Source: Faecalicatena faecalis
GTDB taxonomy: Bacteria; Bacillota; Clostridia; Lachnospirales; Lachnospiraceae
NCBI RefSeq assembly: GCF_012524165.2
Contig: NZ_JABACJ020000007.1
Coordinates: 124,001-188,000, forward strand
Reading direction: 5' to 3'
Length of the DNA stretch: 64,000 nt
Part shown: one piece after another, positions 1 through 8,437 of the stretch
Numbering within the stretch: position 1 is the stretch's first letter
Layout: each line of letters starts with the position of its first letter
Made by a program: the position numbers and the translations under genes
The notes under the pieces: generated by a model
Seen by the model: only the letters and a program-made list of their open reading frames with translations
What the model was told of the DNA's origin: nothing
Databases searched by the model: none

Positions 1-390
1 TGCTCCATATGTACAAGTGTGGGAATCCGCACCGATGATGCACTCTCCAGCAGCCACTACTCCCGCTTCAGGAAGGATTGCATGCTCCACACCAGATTTG
101 CCCTGCTCAAAATACCACTTCAGCCCCTGTTCCTTCGCGAACTCGCGAATCGACTTAGAGTTCTCTGCAGACTTGATATCCTTATTCGGTGTAAAATGAT
201 CAGGAACCAGTACCACTTTATCTTTATCATAGACCACATCTGCCATCTGCTTAAAAATCGGCAGAGCCATCGGTCCGGTAATGTCATTCGCCATTACCAC
301 ATCTAATTTCGCCTCTATCAACTGACCAGCCTCAACAGAATCAAGCCCTGCATGAGCCGCCAGAATCTTCTGCGTCATTGTCATTCCCAT
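1..390 (-). CDS. leuC: 3-isopropylmalate dehydratase large subunit, N-terminal part (runs off the left edge)
   Basis: Reading on the minus strand from an ATG at 388-390 gives 130 open codons up to base 1, so only the N-terminal part of the protein is present. It begins [15 protein letters not shown] and contains [29 protein letters not shown] and, near the edge, [11 protein letters not shown]. These are the conserved N-terminal blocks of the aconitase/IPM isomerase large subunit (archaeal/clostridial LeuC-HacA type), which isomerises 2- to 3-isopropylmalate in leucine synthesis using a [4Fe-4S] cluster. The start is supported by GAGGAGG eight bases upstream. leuD and leuB would be expected beyond the left edge. 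asd lies upstream on the same strand but is separated by about 400 bases containing a large hairpin, so co-transcription is uncertain. Confidence 0.88.
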   Translation of the reverse strand, partial: MGMTMTQKILAAHAGLDSVEAGQLIEAKLDVVMANDITGPMALPIFKQMADVVYDKDKVVLVPDHFTPNKDIKSAENSKSIREFAKEQGLKWYFEQGKSGVEHAILPEAGVVAAGECIIGADSHTCTYGA

Positions 391-536
391 AACGACAACC
401 TCCTCTTTCATATAAATTCTGTTTTACATTTTATCATATTAAAGTACGAAAAGAAAGGAGAGATATTATCCTTTTTCTCCTATTCTTTCATATTACATTA
501 ACCCGTAGAGACCATGTTAGAAGGCGTTACAGAAAA
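391..536. other. leuC upstream region
   Basis: This stretch holds the leuC ribosome binding site and an AT-rich run (minus-strand TATGATAAAAT at about 421-437) that could be a -10 element. No convincing -35 was found. I looked for a T-box (conserved TGG-ACC-GCG core) and found none. Confidence 0.3.
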
Positions 537-650
537 AATCAGAAAAAGGGAGGTCGGAATTTGGCGTTCAACGCCTAATTTCGTGCCATACTTGCGGAGA
601 AATCATCCAGATTTCTCCGCATATATGGCAGTGCCTCCCTTTTTCTGATT
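537..650. repeat. Large nested inverted-repeat element between asd and leuC
   Basis: A perfect 17-bp outer stem pairs 537-553 with 634-650 (AATCAGAAAAAGGGAGG and its complement). Inside it lie a small hairpin, 563-567 with 571-575 (GGCGT/ACGCC), and a long arm made of 584-590 with 624-630 (TGCCATA) and 593-604 with 610-621 (TGCGGAGAAATC). The whole can fold as a two-branched cruciform or RNA junction on either strand. It is downstream of asd and upstream of leuC. It may be an intergenic palindromic repeat, an attenuator or a processing site. No protein-coding signal is seen in it. Confidence 0.75.
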
Positions 651-657
651 TTATCTA

Positions 658-780
658 TTATGCCTTCTTCATGGACGGCAAGGGTTTTGCAACGACAGGC
701 ATGCAGACAGCAGGTAATGTGTTCCACATCTTTCCTGGCGTCCCCTCATCCGTTCCGACACTAAAGCTCGTCACTAACAT
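658..780 (-). CDS. Possible small ORF of 40 codons after asd
   Basis: An ATG at 778-780, seven bases after the asd stop codon, opens a 40-codon reading frame that stops at 658-660, just before the nested hairpin. It encodes a short peptide beginning MLVTSFSVGTDEGTPGK and ending PLPSMKKA. There is no good Shine-Dalgarno sequence, though translation could be coupled to asd. I do not recognise the peptide; it may be chance or the remnant of an older gene. Confidence 0.2.
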   Translation of the reverse strand: MLVTSFSVGTDEGTPGKMWNTLPAVCMPVVAKPLPSMKKA

Positions 781-786
781 CCGATT

Positions 787-1872
787 TTATTTTGCCTGAA
801 TATAACCCTTAGCAGTCAGTGCTTCCGCGCACAGTACTGCTCCACCGGCTGCGCCACGTACTGTATTATGGGACAGTCCGACAAATTTATAATCGAACAT
901 GCTGTCTTCTCTCAAACGTCCGATTGATACGCCCATTCCATTCTCATAATCAACATCCAGTTTTACCTGCGGACGATTGTCATCTTCCAGATACTGAATG
1001 AACTGTTTTGGTGCGCTTGGAAGATTTGCTTCCTGCGGGAATCCCTGATAGGATACTAACTTTTCAATCAGCTCTTCCTTCGTCGGTTTCTTCTCAAAGT
1101 TGATAAATACGGCTGCTGTGTGTCCGTTCAAAACTGGAACACGGATGCACTGACATGTGATCTTCGGCAGCTCTGCCTTCACGATTTCACCATTCTCGAC
1201 CTTACCAAGTACTCTCAGCGGCTCCTGCTCGCTCTTTTCCTCTTCTCCGCCGATATACGGAATGATATTCTCCACCATCTCCGGCCAGTCCTTGAAGGTC
1301 TTTCCTGCACCGGAAATTGCCTGATAGGTAGTCGCTACGACCTCTTTTGGCCCGAATTCCTTCCATGCCGCAAGACATGGAGCGTAGCTCTGGATGGAAC
1401 AGTTTGGCTTTACAGCGATGAATCCTCGGGTCGTTCCAAGACGCTTCTTCTGGTCTGCAATGACATCAAAATGCTCTGCATTAATCTCCGGCACTACCAT
1501 CGGAACATCCGGTGTCCAGCGGTGTGCACTGTTGTTGGAGACAACCGGAGTCTCCGTCTTTGCGTACTCTTCCTCGATTGCTTTGATTTCTTCCTTGGTC
1601 ATATCCACTGCACTGAATACAAAGTCCACAGTAGCAGCAACCTTTTCCACCTCATTTACATTCAGCACGACTAACTTTTTCACAGCTTCCGGCATTGGGG
1701 TATCCATTTTCCATCTGTCGCCAACAGCCTCTTCGTATGTCTTTCCTGCAGAACGTGGGCTTGCAGCCACAGTTACTACCTCGAACCACGGATGGTCTTC
1801 AAGCAGGGAAATAAATCTCTGTCCTACCATTCCTGTTGCTCCTAAAATACCGACTCTCAATTTCTGATCCAT
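787..1872 (-). CDS. asd: Aspartate-semialdehyde dehydrogenase (archaeal/fungal type)
   Basis: The 361-residue protein reduces aspartyl-4-phosphate to aspartate semialdehyde with NADPH, the branch point to lysine, threonine and methionine. It has the N-terminal NADP-binding loop GILGATGMVGQRF (residues 8-20) and the catalytic cysteine block VKPNCSIQ with Cys at about 158. HTAAVFINF in the C-terminal half belongs to the subgroup of about 350 residues found in archaea, fungi and some Clostridia. The open frame extends 19 codons further upstream, to 1929. I chose the ATG at 1872 because the family motif begins five residues later and GGTGAGG precedes it. The gene follows argH on the same strand with a short gap, so the two are probably one transcript. 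Confidence 0.93.
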   Translation of the reverse strand: MDQKLRVGILGATGMVGQRFISLLEDHPWFEVVTVAASPRSAGKTYEEAVGDRWKMDTPMPEAVKKLVVLNVNEVEKVAATVDFVFSAVDMTKEEIKAIEEEYAKTETPVVSNNSAHRWTPDVPMVVPEINAEHFDVIADQKKRLGTTRGFIAVKPNCSIQSYAPCLAAWKEFGPKEVVATTYQAISGAGKTFKDWPEMVENIIPYIGGEEEKSEQEPLRVLGKVENGEIVKAELPKITCQCIRVPVLNGHTAAVFINFEKKPTKEELIEKLVSYQGFPQEANLPSAPKQFIQYLEDDNRPQVKLDVDYENGMGVSIGRLREDSMFDYKFVGLSHNTVRGAAGGAVLCAEALTAKGYIQAK

Positions 1873-1936
1873 CTTCCTCACCTTTTCCTTTCTCTTATCT
1901 AGCTTATCCTTCTTGAACTGCTTATGCAATTACTGT

Positions 1937-3316
1937 TTATTCAACGTTTAAGTACATCTCATGCGCTGCGATCACTTTTTCCATAGCTGCCTTTCCAGGT
2001 GCTCCTATGGTATTGCGCATCTCCACACAAGTCTTCATACTGATTGCCTCATAAATATCCGCCTCGAATACAGGAGAAATCGCTTTGAACTCTTCCAATG
2101 ACATATCATCCAGGGCAATATTTTTCTCAATACAATACAGAACCAACTGGCCTACGATGCCATGTGCATCCCGGAACGGCACGCCATGATTCACCAGATA
2201 ATCTGCAGCATCTGTCGCATTGGTGAATCCGTTCTTTGCACTGTCCTCCATACGCTGATTGTTAAAATGCATGGTCTTAAGCATCCCTGTAAACAGGGCC
2301 AGACAGCCTTTTGTCGTATCGATTGCATCGAATACGAACTCTTTATCTTCCTGCATATCCTTATTATATGCGAGAGGGATTCCCTTCATCGTCGTCAGAA
2401 GTGACATCAGTGCCCCATATACACGCCCAGTCTTACCGCGAACCAGTTCTGCGATATCCGGGTTCTTCTTCTGCGGCATAATGCTGCTGCCTGTGCTGTA
2501 TGCATCATCAATCTCTACGAACTGATATTCATTGGAATTCCAGATGATGACCTCCTCTGAAAAACGGCTCAGATGCATCATGACTGTCGACATTGCAGAC
2601 AGAAGTTCAATCAAATAATCCCGGTCAGCCACAGAATCCATGCTGTTCAGCGTAGGGCCTGCGAACTCAAGCAGTTCTGCCGTATATTCCCGATCCAAAG
2701 GATAGGTCGTTCCTGCCAGAGCTCCCGAACCTAACGGACAGTAGTTCATCCGTTGGTAAATATCCTTCATCCGTAAACGATCACGCTTGAACATCTCAAA
2801 ATACGCACCCAAATGGTGGGCCAATGTGATTGGCTGTGCCTTCTGCAGATGCGTAAAGCCCGGCATATAGGTCTCTGTATGCTCTTTCATCAGCTTTAAC
2901 AACACTTCCAACAGTCCTTTTAAAAGCTGGTCCAGCTCCAGGATCTCATCCCTCGTATAAAGCTTCATATCCAGAGCGACCTGGTCATTACGGCTTCTTC
3001 CCGTATGCAGCTTCTTCCCAGCATCTCCGATCCGATCAATCAGATTCGCCTCCACAAAGCTGTGAATATCTTCATATTCATCTGTAATCTCAAGTGCTCC
3101 ACTCTCTACATCCGCCTTGATACCGAGCAGACCTTCGATAATCTTATCTTTTTCCTCCTCGGTCAGGATTCCCTGCTTTGCAAGCATAGTCACGTGGGCG
3201 ATGCTTCCACGGATATCCTGCTCATAAAACTTTTTATCAAAAGATATTGATGCATTGAAATTGTACACTAACTGGTCTGTTTCCTTCGTAAAACGACCGC
3301 CCCATAACTGTGCCAT
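1937..3316 (-). CDS. argH: Argininosuccinate lyase
   Basis: The 459-residue protein cleaves argininosuccinate to arginine and fumarate, the last step of arginine synthesis. It starts [17 protein letters not shown], carries [13 protein letters not shown] in the N-terminal half and the fumarase/aspartase superfamily signature [12 protein letters not shown] at about residues 275-286, all typical of ArgH. Length matches the family. AGAGGATTAAGAA precedes the ATG. A promoter is visible upstream at 3355-3383, and asd follows on the same strand. argG is not next to it in this window. Confidence 0.97.
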   Translation of the reverse strand: MAQLWGGRFTKETDQLVYNFNASISFDKKFYEQDIRGSIAHVTMLAKQGILTEEEKDKIIEGLLGIKADVESGALEITDEYEDIHSFVEANLIDRIGDAGKKLHTGRSRNDQVALDMKLYTRDEILELDQLLKGLLEVLLKLMKEHTETYMPGFTHLQKAQPITLAHHLGAYFEMFKRDRLRMKDIYQRMNYCPLGSGALAGTTYPLDREYTAELLEFAGPTLNSMDSVADRDYLIELLSAMSTVMMHLSRFSEEVIIWNSNEYQFVEIDDAYSTGSSIMPQKKNPDIAELVRGKTGRVYGALMSLLTTMKGIPLAYNKDMQEDKEFVFDAIDTTKGCLALFTGMLKTMHFNNQRMEDSAKNGFTNATDAADYLVNHGVPFRDAHGIVGQLVLYCIEKNIALDDMSLEEFKAISPVFEADIYEAISMKTCVEMRNTIGAPGKAAMEKVIAAHEMYLNVE

Positions 3317-3354
3317 TTCTTAATCCTCTCTTCTCTCTCTTAGATTTTCTCATT

Positions 3355-3383
3355 AGTTTACCATAGTAACGTGTTAATGTCCA
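3355..3383 (-). promoter_or_regulatory. Promoter of argH-asd
   Basis: On the minus strand TGGACA (3378-3383) is followed after 17 bases by TAAACT (3355-3360), a good sigma-A match about 40 bases before the argH start. No arginine operator was identified. Confidence 0.55.
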
Positions 3384-3445
3384 CATGAAACTTTACGGTT
3401 TTATCATCATTCTTGAGAATTAAATTAGAACATTTATACATGATA

Positions 3446-4075
3446 TTATCTTTCGTTTTGTTCCTTAATTGAAAATTCACATCCACAATAATCCTGTCGG
3501 TACAGCCCATATTCCTTTGAAAGCTCGATCGACCGTTTATATCCATTCTTCTTTTTAAAATCTGACTGAAGATATTTGATTCCATATTCGGATGCGATTT
3601 CCCTGCCGATGGCATTGAGCTTCTCCGCATTTTTCAGAGGACTGATGCTCAAAGTTGTAGTGAAATATTCAAATCCACCCTTCACCGCCATCTCTGCTGT
3701 CTCTCTAAGGCGAAGCTCATAGCACTTGAAGCAGCGTGCTCCCCCTTCTTTTAAATGCTCCAGACCTTCTGCCATTGCATAGAATTTGTCCCGGTCATAA
3801 TTCCCTGCTAAGAAGGAGACCGGATGTTTAAAGTGCATGTCCCCGATCAGAGTCTGCTGCTCCAAAAGACGCTTCGTATATTCACTTTCTGGAAATATAT
3901 TGGGGTTATAATAAAAAACTGTGATTTCAAAATAATTCGATAAATATTCCAGTACATAACTGCTGCAGGGAGCACAGCAGCTGTGAAGCAGAAGCTTCGG
4001 CACTTGATTCTCCTTCTGAAGTGTACTGATCAGCTTGTCCAGCTCTTTCTGGTAATTTACATTTCTATAGTTCAT
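3446..4075 (-). CDS. queH: Epoxyqueuosine reductase QueH
   Basis: This 209-residue protein belongs to the QueH (formerly DUF208) family, which reduces epoxyqueuosine to queuosine in tRNA wobble modification and replaces QueG in many anaerobes. The diagnostic cysteine blocks are all present: HSCCAPCS near the N-terminus, GARCFKCYELRL in the middle and QDYCGCEFS near the C-terminus, which bind the Fe-S cluster and second metal. The frame is open from a TTG at 4084. I prefer the ATG at 4075, because the GAGAGG site is too close to the TTG. It is transcribed alone from its own promoter. Confidence 0.9.
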   Translation of the reverse strand: MNYRNVNYQKELDKLISTLQKENQVPKLLLHSCCAPCSSYVLEYLSNYFEITVFYYNPNIFPESEYTKRLLEQQTLIGDMHFKHPVSFLAGNYDRDKFYAMAEGLEHLKEGGARCFKCYELRLRETAEMAVKGGFEYFTTTLSISPLKNAEKLNAIGREIASEYGIKYLQSDFKKKNGYKRSIELSKEYGLYRQDYCGCEFSIKEQNER

Positions 4076-4113
4076 CTCGTCCAAACACCTCTCATGTGCA
4101 AATCGATTCTGAT

Positions 4114-4141
4114 ATTATACCACAAACTCTAAGTTCGTAAA
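4114..4141 (-). promoter_or_regulatory. Promoter of queH
   Basis: On the minus strand TTTACG (4136-4141), 16 bases, then a perfect TATAAT (4114-4119). No preQ1 riboswitch was recognised in the short leader. Confidence 0.55.
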
Positions 4142-4147
4142 ATACCC

Positions 4148-4173
4148 TGTTGTATATTCCTGTTGTATATTCC
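4148..4173. repeat. Tandem 13-bp direct repeat in the queH/ABC intergenic region
   Basis: Two perfect consecutive copies of TGTTGTATATTCC (4148-4160 and 4161-4173) lie about 75-100 bases upstream of the ABC transporter start and just upstream of the queH promoter. They could be a tandem regulator-binding site for either divergent gene. Confidence 0.55.
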
Positions 4174-4249
4174 ATGGTTTTTTGTGTTTATTCACCTTAC
4201 CGGCATTTTCCCATAAACTAACTATATACTTGTCGAATGGAGTGTCTGC

Positions 4250-5017
4250 ATGGAACCAATACTTGAGTTAAAAAACATCAATTATGCATATCACACTTTA
4301 GAGGGAGAAACCAAGGCACTGACAGATATTTCATTTTCCATCGCTTCCGGTGAGTTCGTCGCAATCGTCGGGCCATCCGGCTGCGGAAAATCCACCCTGC
4401 TTTCGATTATCTCAGGGCTTTTAGAACCTGAAAAGGGATTGATAAAAATGAATGGAAAATATATGAAGGAAAGTACGATGAACGTGGGATATATGCTGCA
4501 GCATGACCACCTTTTCGAATGGCGCACAGTATACAAGAATATACTTTTGGGATTGGAAATACAGCATATGCTCTCTCCAAAGTCCAAAGCCCGGGCCAAT
4601 GAGCTTCTGGAGTTGTACGGGCTGAAACAATTTGCCAACTCAAAACCATCCGAATTATCGGGAGGAATGAGGCAGCGTGCGGCATTGATCCGTACACTTG
4701 TCCTGGAACCAGACCTTCTACTTCTGGATGAACCGTTTTCCGCCTTGGATTACCAGACCCGCCTCTCCGTCGGAGATGACATCGGACAGATCATCCGGCA
4801 TGCACATAAGACGGCGCTCTTAGTCACGCATGACCTCTCCGAGGCAGTCAGTCTTGCGGACCGGGTCATTATCCTTACCAGCAGGCCGGCCCATATTTCC
4901 AAGATTGTGCCTATTACGTTTACGCTGGAAAAAGACACTCCTCTGCTTCGGAGGAATGCCCCGGAATTCAAGAATTACTTTAATATTATATGGGAGGAGT
5001 TGAATCAAAATGAATGA
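4250..5017 (+). CDS. ABC transporter ATP-binding protein, NitT/TauT (SsuB-like) family
   Basis: The 255-residue ATPase of an importer of the nitrate/sulfonate/thiamine-precursor type. Walker A GPSGCGKST is at residues 41-49, the signature LSGGMRQRAALIR at about 136-148, Walker B LLLLDEPFSALD directly after it, and an H-loop in LLVTHDLSEA. A GGAG Shine-Dalgarno lies about ten bases before the ATG. It overlaps the permease gene by eight bases, so the two are co-translated. No substrate-binding protein gene is adjacent, so the substrate (sulfonate, a thiamine precursor, riboflavin-like compound or other) cannot be told. Confidence 0.9.
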   Translation: MEPILELKNINYAYHTLEGETKALTDISFSIASGEFVAIVGPSGCGKSTLLSIISGLLEPEKGLIKMNGKYMKESTMNVGYMLQHDHLFEWRTVYKNILLGLEIQHMLSPKSKARANELLELYGLKQFANSKPSELSGGMRQRAALIRTLVLEPDLLLLDEPFSALDYQTRLSVGDDIGQIIRHAHKTALLVTHDLSEAVSLADRVIILTSRPAHISKIVPITFTLEKDTPLLRRNAPEFKNYFNIIWEELNQNE

Positions 5018-5807
5018 AATTTCTGTAGGACAACAGAGCTATCTGAATATGCACAAAAAACACAAAAGGATTGTGCGGGTCTCCCGCGTAGCGATCCTTC
5101 TGAGTTTTTTATTTCTCTGGGAATTTACAGCAAATGTGGGAATCATCGATTCCTTTATTTTCAGCAGCCCGTCTAAAATTGCCCTCTGCTTCTGGGGAAT
5201 GGTCCTGGACAAAAGTATCTTTGTCCACATTTGGGTCACTTTATATGAGACGATCATAAGCTTCCTTCTGGTCACAGTAATCAGTGTCATGATTGCAGTC
5301 GCCCTCTGGTGCAGCAAAAAGCTGTCAGAAATCCTGGATCCTTATCTTGTCGTGCTGAACAGCCTGCCAAAATCTGCACTTGCACCTCTCTTGATCGTAT
5401 GGCTGGGAGCTACAAAGACGACAATCATCGTAGCCGGCATGTCCGTGGCTATTTTCGGTAGTATTCTGAACCTCTATACCAGCTTTACAACAGTAGATGG
5501 TGAAAAAATTCGGCTCATCTATACCCTGCGCGGCAATAAATGGCACGCATTGACCAAGGTCGTGCTGCCCAGCTCTATCCCGGCAATCATCAGTAACATG
5601 AAGGTCAACATCGGACTCTGTCTCGTCGGTGTGATCATCGGTGAATTCCTGGCAGCAAGAGACGGGCTGGGATATCTGATCATATACTCCAGTCAGGTCT
5701 TTAAAATGGATTGGCTTTTGATGTCCATCGTTCTTTTATGTATTATGGCGATGGGCCTGTATGCACTCATTAATCTGGTGGAACGAATCTATCTGAGGCG
5801 GTTCTAA
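5010..5807 (+). CDS. ABC transporter permease, NitT/TauT (SsuC-like) family
   Basis: The 265-residue membrane protein has about six hydrophobic segments and the binding-protein-dependent permease pattern: LPKSALAPLLIVWLGA in the middle and the ATPase-contacting stretch with VVLPSSIPAIISNMKVNIG, followed by GVIIGEFLAARDGLGYLI, all typical of SsuC/TauC. It begins inside the end of the ATPase gene (eight-base overlap). No clear terminator follows, and the next gene has its own promoter. The missing binding protein may be encoded elsewhere. Confidence 0.88.
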   Translation: MNEISVGQQSYLNMHKKHKRIVRVSRVAILLSFLFLWEFTANVGIIDSFIFSSPSKIALCFWGMVLDKSIFVHIWVTLYETIISFLLVTVISVMIAVALWCSKKLSEILDPYLVVLNSLPKSALAPLLIVWLGATKTTIIVAGMSVAIFGSILNLYTSFTTVDGEKIRLIYTLRGNKWHALTKVVLPSSIPAIISNMKVNIGLCLVGVIIGEFLAARDGLGYLIIYSSQVFKMDWLLMSIVLLCIMAMGLYALINLVERIYLRRF

Positions 5808-5830
5808 AAGCAGCCGGAAAAGTAAAAGGA

Positions 5831-5859
5831 TTGTTTAATCACAGTGAATGCAGTATAAT
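5831..5859 (+). promoter_or_regulatory. Promoter of the SGNH hydrolase gene
   Basis: TTGTTT (5831-5836), a 17-base spacer, and a perfect TATAAT (5854-5859), about 95 bases before the start codon at 5955. Confidence 0.65.
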
Positions 5860-5872
5860 AAATAAGAAAATA

Positions 5873-5898
5873 AGGGGCGCGTGCAAAAACGTGTCCCT
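5873..5898 (+). promoter_or_regulatory. Leader hairpin upstream of the SGNH hydrolase gene
   Basis: AGGGGCGCGT (5873-5882) pairs with ACGTGTCCCT (5889-5898) through ten base pairs, two of them G-U, around a GCAAAA loop. It lies just after the predicted transcription start and has no T-run, so it is probably a 5'-stabilising or regulatory hairpin rather than a terminator. Confidence 0.45.
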
Positions 5899-5954
5899 GT
5901 GCTGTATTTGAGTAAATTTCCATAGACAGGATATAGAAAGAGGTTAAGCCCAAC

Positions 5955-6731
5955 ATGAAGAGACTGACAAAACGTATACTTGCAATTCTGATTTCTGCCG
6001 CTATCTTAGCCGGCGCAGGATATGCATTTTATTTATCTAAAAACCAAAAAGCAGCCCAATCAAAAGAATCTGCACCTGATTTATCGAAAGATCAAATTTC
6101 CGAATTAGAAACCGAACATGAGGAAATAAAAATCGCCTGTATTGGGGACAGTATCACCTATGGAGCAGGAGTAACACTGACTCGCGATAAGGATGCCTAT
6201 CCAGTCAAATTGGGCAAAATGCTGGGAAAGAAATATACTGTTTTTAATTATGGAATTAGTGGAAAGACTTTAATGAGTCAGACTGAGACGCCCTACCGGA
6301 CAACAGATTTTTTTGAGGAATCCCAAAAGCTTGAACCAGACATTGTTCTGATCATGCTTGGGACGAATGATTCGAAAGCCTACAACTGGATTGCCGGGGA
6401 ATACGAAAAGCAGTTGGAGGAATTTGTAGATCTCTATAAGAAGCTTCCAAGTAGTCCCCAGGTGTATCTGATGACATGCTGTGCAGCTTTTGGAGCAAAT
6501 GAAAATGATGTTGTCGCTTTTCATGTCAACCGAGCTGTGATTGCAGAGGAGGTCACACCAATTATTAGGAGAACGGCTGAAAAATGTAATGTTCCCCTGA
6601 TTGATATCTATTCCGCCACTAAAGACCATCCTGAGTATTTTGCTGACGGTGTGCATCCAAATGCCGAGGGCAACGAAGTAATCGCACGGACAGTATATGA
6701 GGCACTCACTCTGGACCGTAAAGAACCATAA
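5955..6731 (+). CDS. Membrane-anchored or secreted SGNH/GDSL hydrolase
   Basis: The 258-residue protein starts with a basic stretch and one hydrophobic segment (about residues 8-26), a signal anchor or signal peptide, followed by a polar linker. The SGNH blocks are complete: GDSITYGAG (catalytic Ser at about 66), LGTNDS (Asn at about 138) and DGVHPNAEGN (Asp and His at about 231 and 234). It is therefore an extracytoplasmic ester hydrolase, probably acting on acyl or acetyl groups of cell-wall or dietary glycans. The exact substrate cannot be inferred. The next gene starts 24 bases downstream, so transcription may read into the polymerase pair. Confidence 0.85.
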   Translation: MKRLTKRILAILISAAILAGAGYAFYLSKNQKAAQSKESAPDLSKDQISELETEHEEIKIACIGDSITYGAGVTLTRDKDAYPVKLGKMLGKKYTVFNYGISGKTLMSQTETPYRTTDFFEESQKLEPDIVLIMLGTNDSKAYNWIAGEYEKQLEEFVDLYKKLPSSPQVYLMTCCAAFGANENDVVAFHVNRAVIAEEVTPIIRRTAEKCNVPLIDIYSATKDHPEYFADGVHPNAEGNEVIARTVYEALTLDRKEP

Positions 6732-6755
6732 ATAGAACTGAAAAGAGGAATCAAC

Positions 6756-8024
6756 ATGCAGCAGGACAAAGTATACATCTGCATTGATCTAAAATCATTT
6801 TATGCCTCTGTGGAATGCGTAGAACGCGGACTAGACCCACTGACGACCAACCTCGTGGTCGCAGATCCAGAGCGGACCGAGAAGACCATCTGTCTGGCCG
6901 TTTCCCCTTCCATGAAAGAGCTTGGAGTCTCTAACCGCTGCCGGGTGTTCCAGATTCCCGCGAATATCGAATATATTAAGGCAGTGCCCCGGATGCAGCT
7001 ATATATTGATTATTCTGCCGAAATCTACGGCATTTATTTAAAGTATATCTCGAAAGAAGATATCCACGTCTACTCTATCGATGAGGCATTTATGGATGTG
7101 ACAGATTACCTTTCCATGTACCAGATGAGTGCTAAGGAATTAAGCACGGCAATCATGCAGGATATCTATCAAGAGACAGGAATTACCGCGACCTGCGGGA
7201 TAGGAACGAATCTATATCTTGCCAAGATTGCTTTGGACATTACTGCCAAGCACGCAGAGGATCATATTGGTATTTTAGATGAGGCAGCTTATCAAAAAAC
7301 CTTGTGGGACCACAAGCCTCTCACAGATTTCTGGAGAATCGGAAAAGGAACGGCGGAGCGCCTAAGGCATTCTGGTATCAGTACGATGAGAGAAATCTCA
7401 CTGGCCGATGAAGCTCTTTTGTACAAGCTATTTGGAATTGACGCCGAGCTGCTCATCGACCACGCATGGGGCAGAGAAACTACGACCATTGCAGACATTA
7501 AGGCGTATAAGCCCAAATCAAATTCTATCTCCAGCGGGCAGGTACTGGGATGTGATTACCATTTCGAAGACGCAAAGCTGGTCGTCAAGGAAATGGCTGA
7601 CCTGCTGAGCCTGGAATTAGTGGATAAAGGGCTGGTGACAGACTCTATTACGCTTTATATCGGTTACGCGAATCGATATGAGGCCAAATCCTCACACGGA
7701 ACAATCACTATGACAGTCACGACCAGTTCTGCTAAGCAAATCATTTCCTATACGCAAAAACTGTTCGAGAAAATTGCAGACAGGCATACCCCTATCCACA
7801 GAATAAATCTGGCATTTAATAACGTAGTAGATGAAAAATATCAGCAATATGATCTTTTTACAGATCCAGCAGAATTAGAACGGGAGCATAAGATGCAGAA
7901 GACCATGCTGGATATCAAGGAAAAGTTCGGGAAAAATGCAATTTTAAAAGGGATGAACCTGGAAGAAAAAGCAACAGCCATGGAACGGAACAAACAGATT
8001 GGAGGACACAAAAGTGGCATCTAA
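6756..8024 (+). CDS. Y-family DNA polymerase, UvrX/UmuC-like
   Basis: The 422-residue protein is a translesion DNA polymerase of the Gram-positive UvrX/YqjW subgroup. It starts with CIDLKSFYASVECVERGLDP, containing the first catalytic Asp and the steric-gate aromatic region. VYSIDEAFMDVTDYL carries the catalytic Asp-Glu pair, and a helix-hairpin-helix region lies around FWRIGKGTAERL. Near the C-terminus QYDLF fits the QxxLF beta-clamp binding pattern. An AGAGGA site precedes the ATG. The downstream YolD-like gene overlaps it by 11 bases, as is usual for this polymerase group. No LexA box was found directly upstream. Confidence 0.92.
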   Translation: MQQDKVYICIDLKSFYASVECVERGLDPLTTNLVVADPERTEKTICLAVSPSMKELGVSNRCRVFQIPANIEYIKAVPRMQLYIDYSAEIYGIYLKYISKEDIHVYSIDEAFMDVTDYLSMYQMSAKELSTAIMQDIYQETGITATCGIGTNLYLAKIALDITAKHAEDHIGILDEAAYQKTLWDHKPLTDFWRIGKGTAERLRHSGISTMREISLADEALLYKLFGIDAELLIDHAWGRETTTIADIKAYKPKSNSISSGQVLGCDYHFEDAKLVVKEMADLLSLELVDKGLVTDSITLYIGYANRYEAKSSHGTITMTVTTSSAKQIISYTQKLFEKIADRHTPIHRINLAFNNVVDEKYQQYDLFTDPAELEREHKMQKTMLDIKEKFGKNAILKGMNLEEKATAMERNKQIGGHKSGI

Positions 8025-8349
8025 AATGAGCAGGGAGGAACGTGCAAAACAGTTCATGCCATTTGCAGCTTTGAAGGGATACCCAGATGCACTTCGCAAA
8101 AAAGAAAAGATTGTGGTGCCTAAAACGGAGTTATCCGAAGAATATAGAGAAGAGCTGGACCGGAAACTAAAGCAAGTACAGAAAAATGATATCATTACGG
8201 TGGTCTATTACGAGAAGAATGAATATCTGAAAAAGACTGGGATGGTATCCAGAATCGATGAGACAGCACGTGTCCTAAAAATTGTAAATACGAAGATTTC
8301 CTTTGAAGATATCTATGATATCAGTGGAGATAGGATTCAGGAATTTTAG
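8014..8349 (+). CDS. YolD-like protein, partner of the UvrX-like polymerase
   Basis: The 111-residue protein matches the YolD-like family: MSREERAKQFMPFAALKGYPDAL near the N-terminus and a beta-rich C-terminal half with GMVSRIDETARVLKI and FEDIYDISGD. YolD proteins are small partners of UvrX-type polymerases in Firmicutes; they are thought to play an UmuD-like accessory role, but the mechanism is not settled. The frame is open from a TTG at 7999. I chose the GTG at 8014, because GGAGG at 8001-8005 lies eight bases before it. It overlaps the polymerase gene by 11 bases, so the two are translationally coupled. Confidence 0.88.
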   Translation: MASKMSREERAKQFMPFAALKGYPDALRKKEKIVVPKTELSEEYREELDRKLKQVQKNDIITVVYYEKNEYLKKTGMVSRIDETARVLKIVNTKISFEDIYDISGDRIQEF

Positions 8350-8373
8350 AGTGAGCGGAATGTATTCTATGGT

Positions 8374-8437
8374 GAGAAGTCTTGGGCTGCCACACTGATG
8401 AAAAATCGGGCAGCCCAGAATTCTCAATTTTTATTTT
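8374..8437. terminator. Terminator between yolD-like gene and treC (convergent)
   Basis: TGGGCTGCC (8383-8391) pairs with GGCAGCCCA (8409-8417); an outer GAGAA/TTCTC pair (8374-8378 with 8421-8425) extends the stem. On the plus strand it is followed by AATTTTTATTTT. It separates the convergent transcripts. Confidence 0.8.

Noticed and set aside
391..786. T-box or other riboswitch in front of leuC
   Set aside because: No T-box core or known riboswitch consensus was visible; the hairpin there is fully symmetric and more like an intergenic repeat.
1120..1674. Plus-strand frame of 184 codons within asd
   Set aside because: Antisense to a clearly conserved enzyme, without ribosome site.
3358..3630. 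Ninety-codon frame overlapping the end of queH
   Set aside because: It overlaps the conserved queH 3' end in another frame and the argH promoter, and resembles nothing known.
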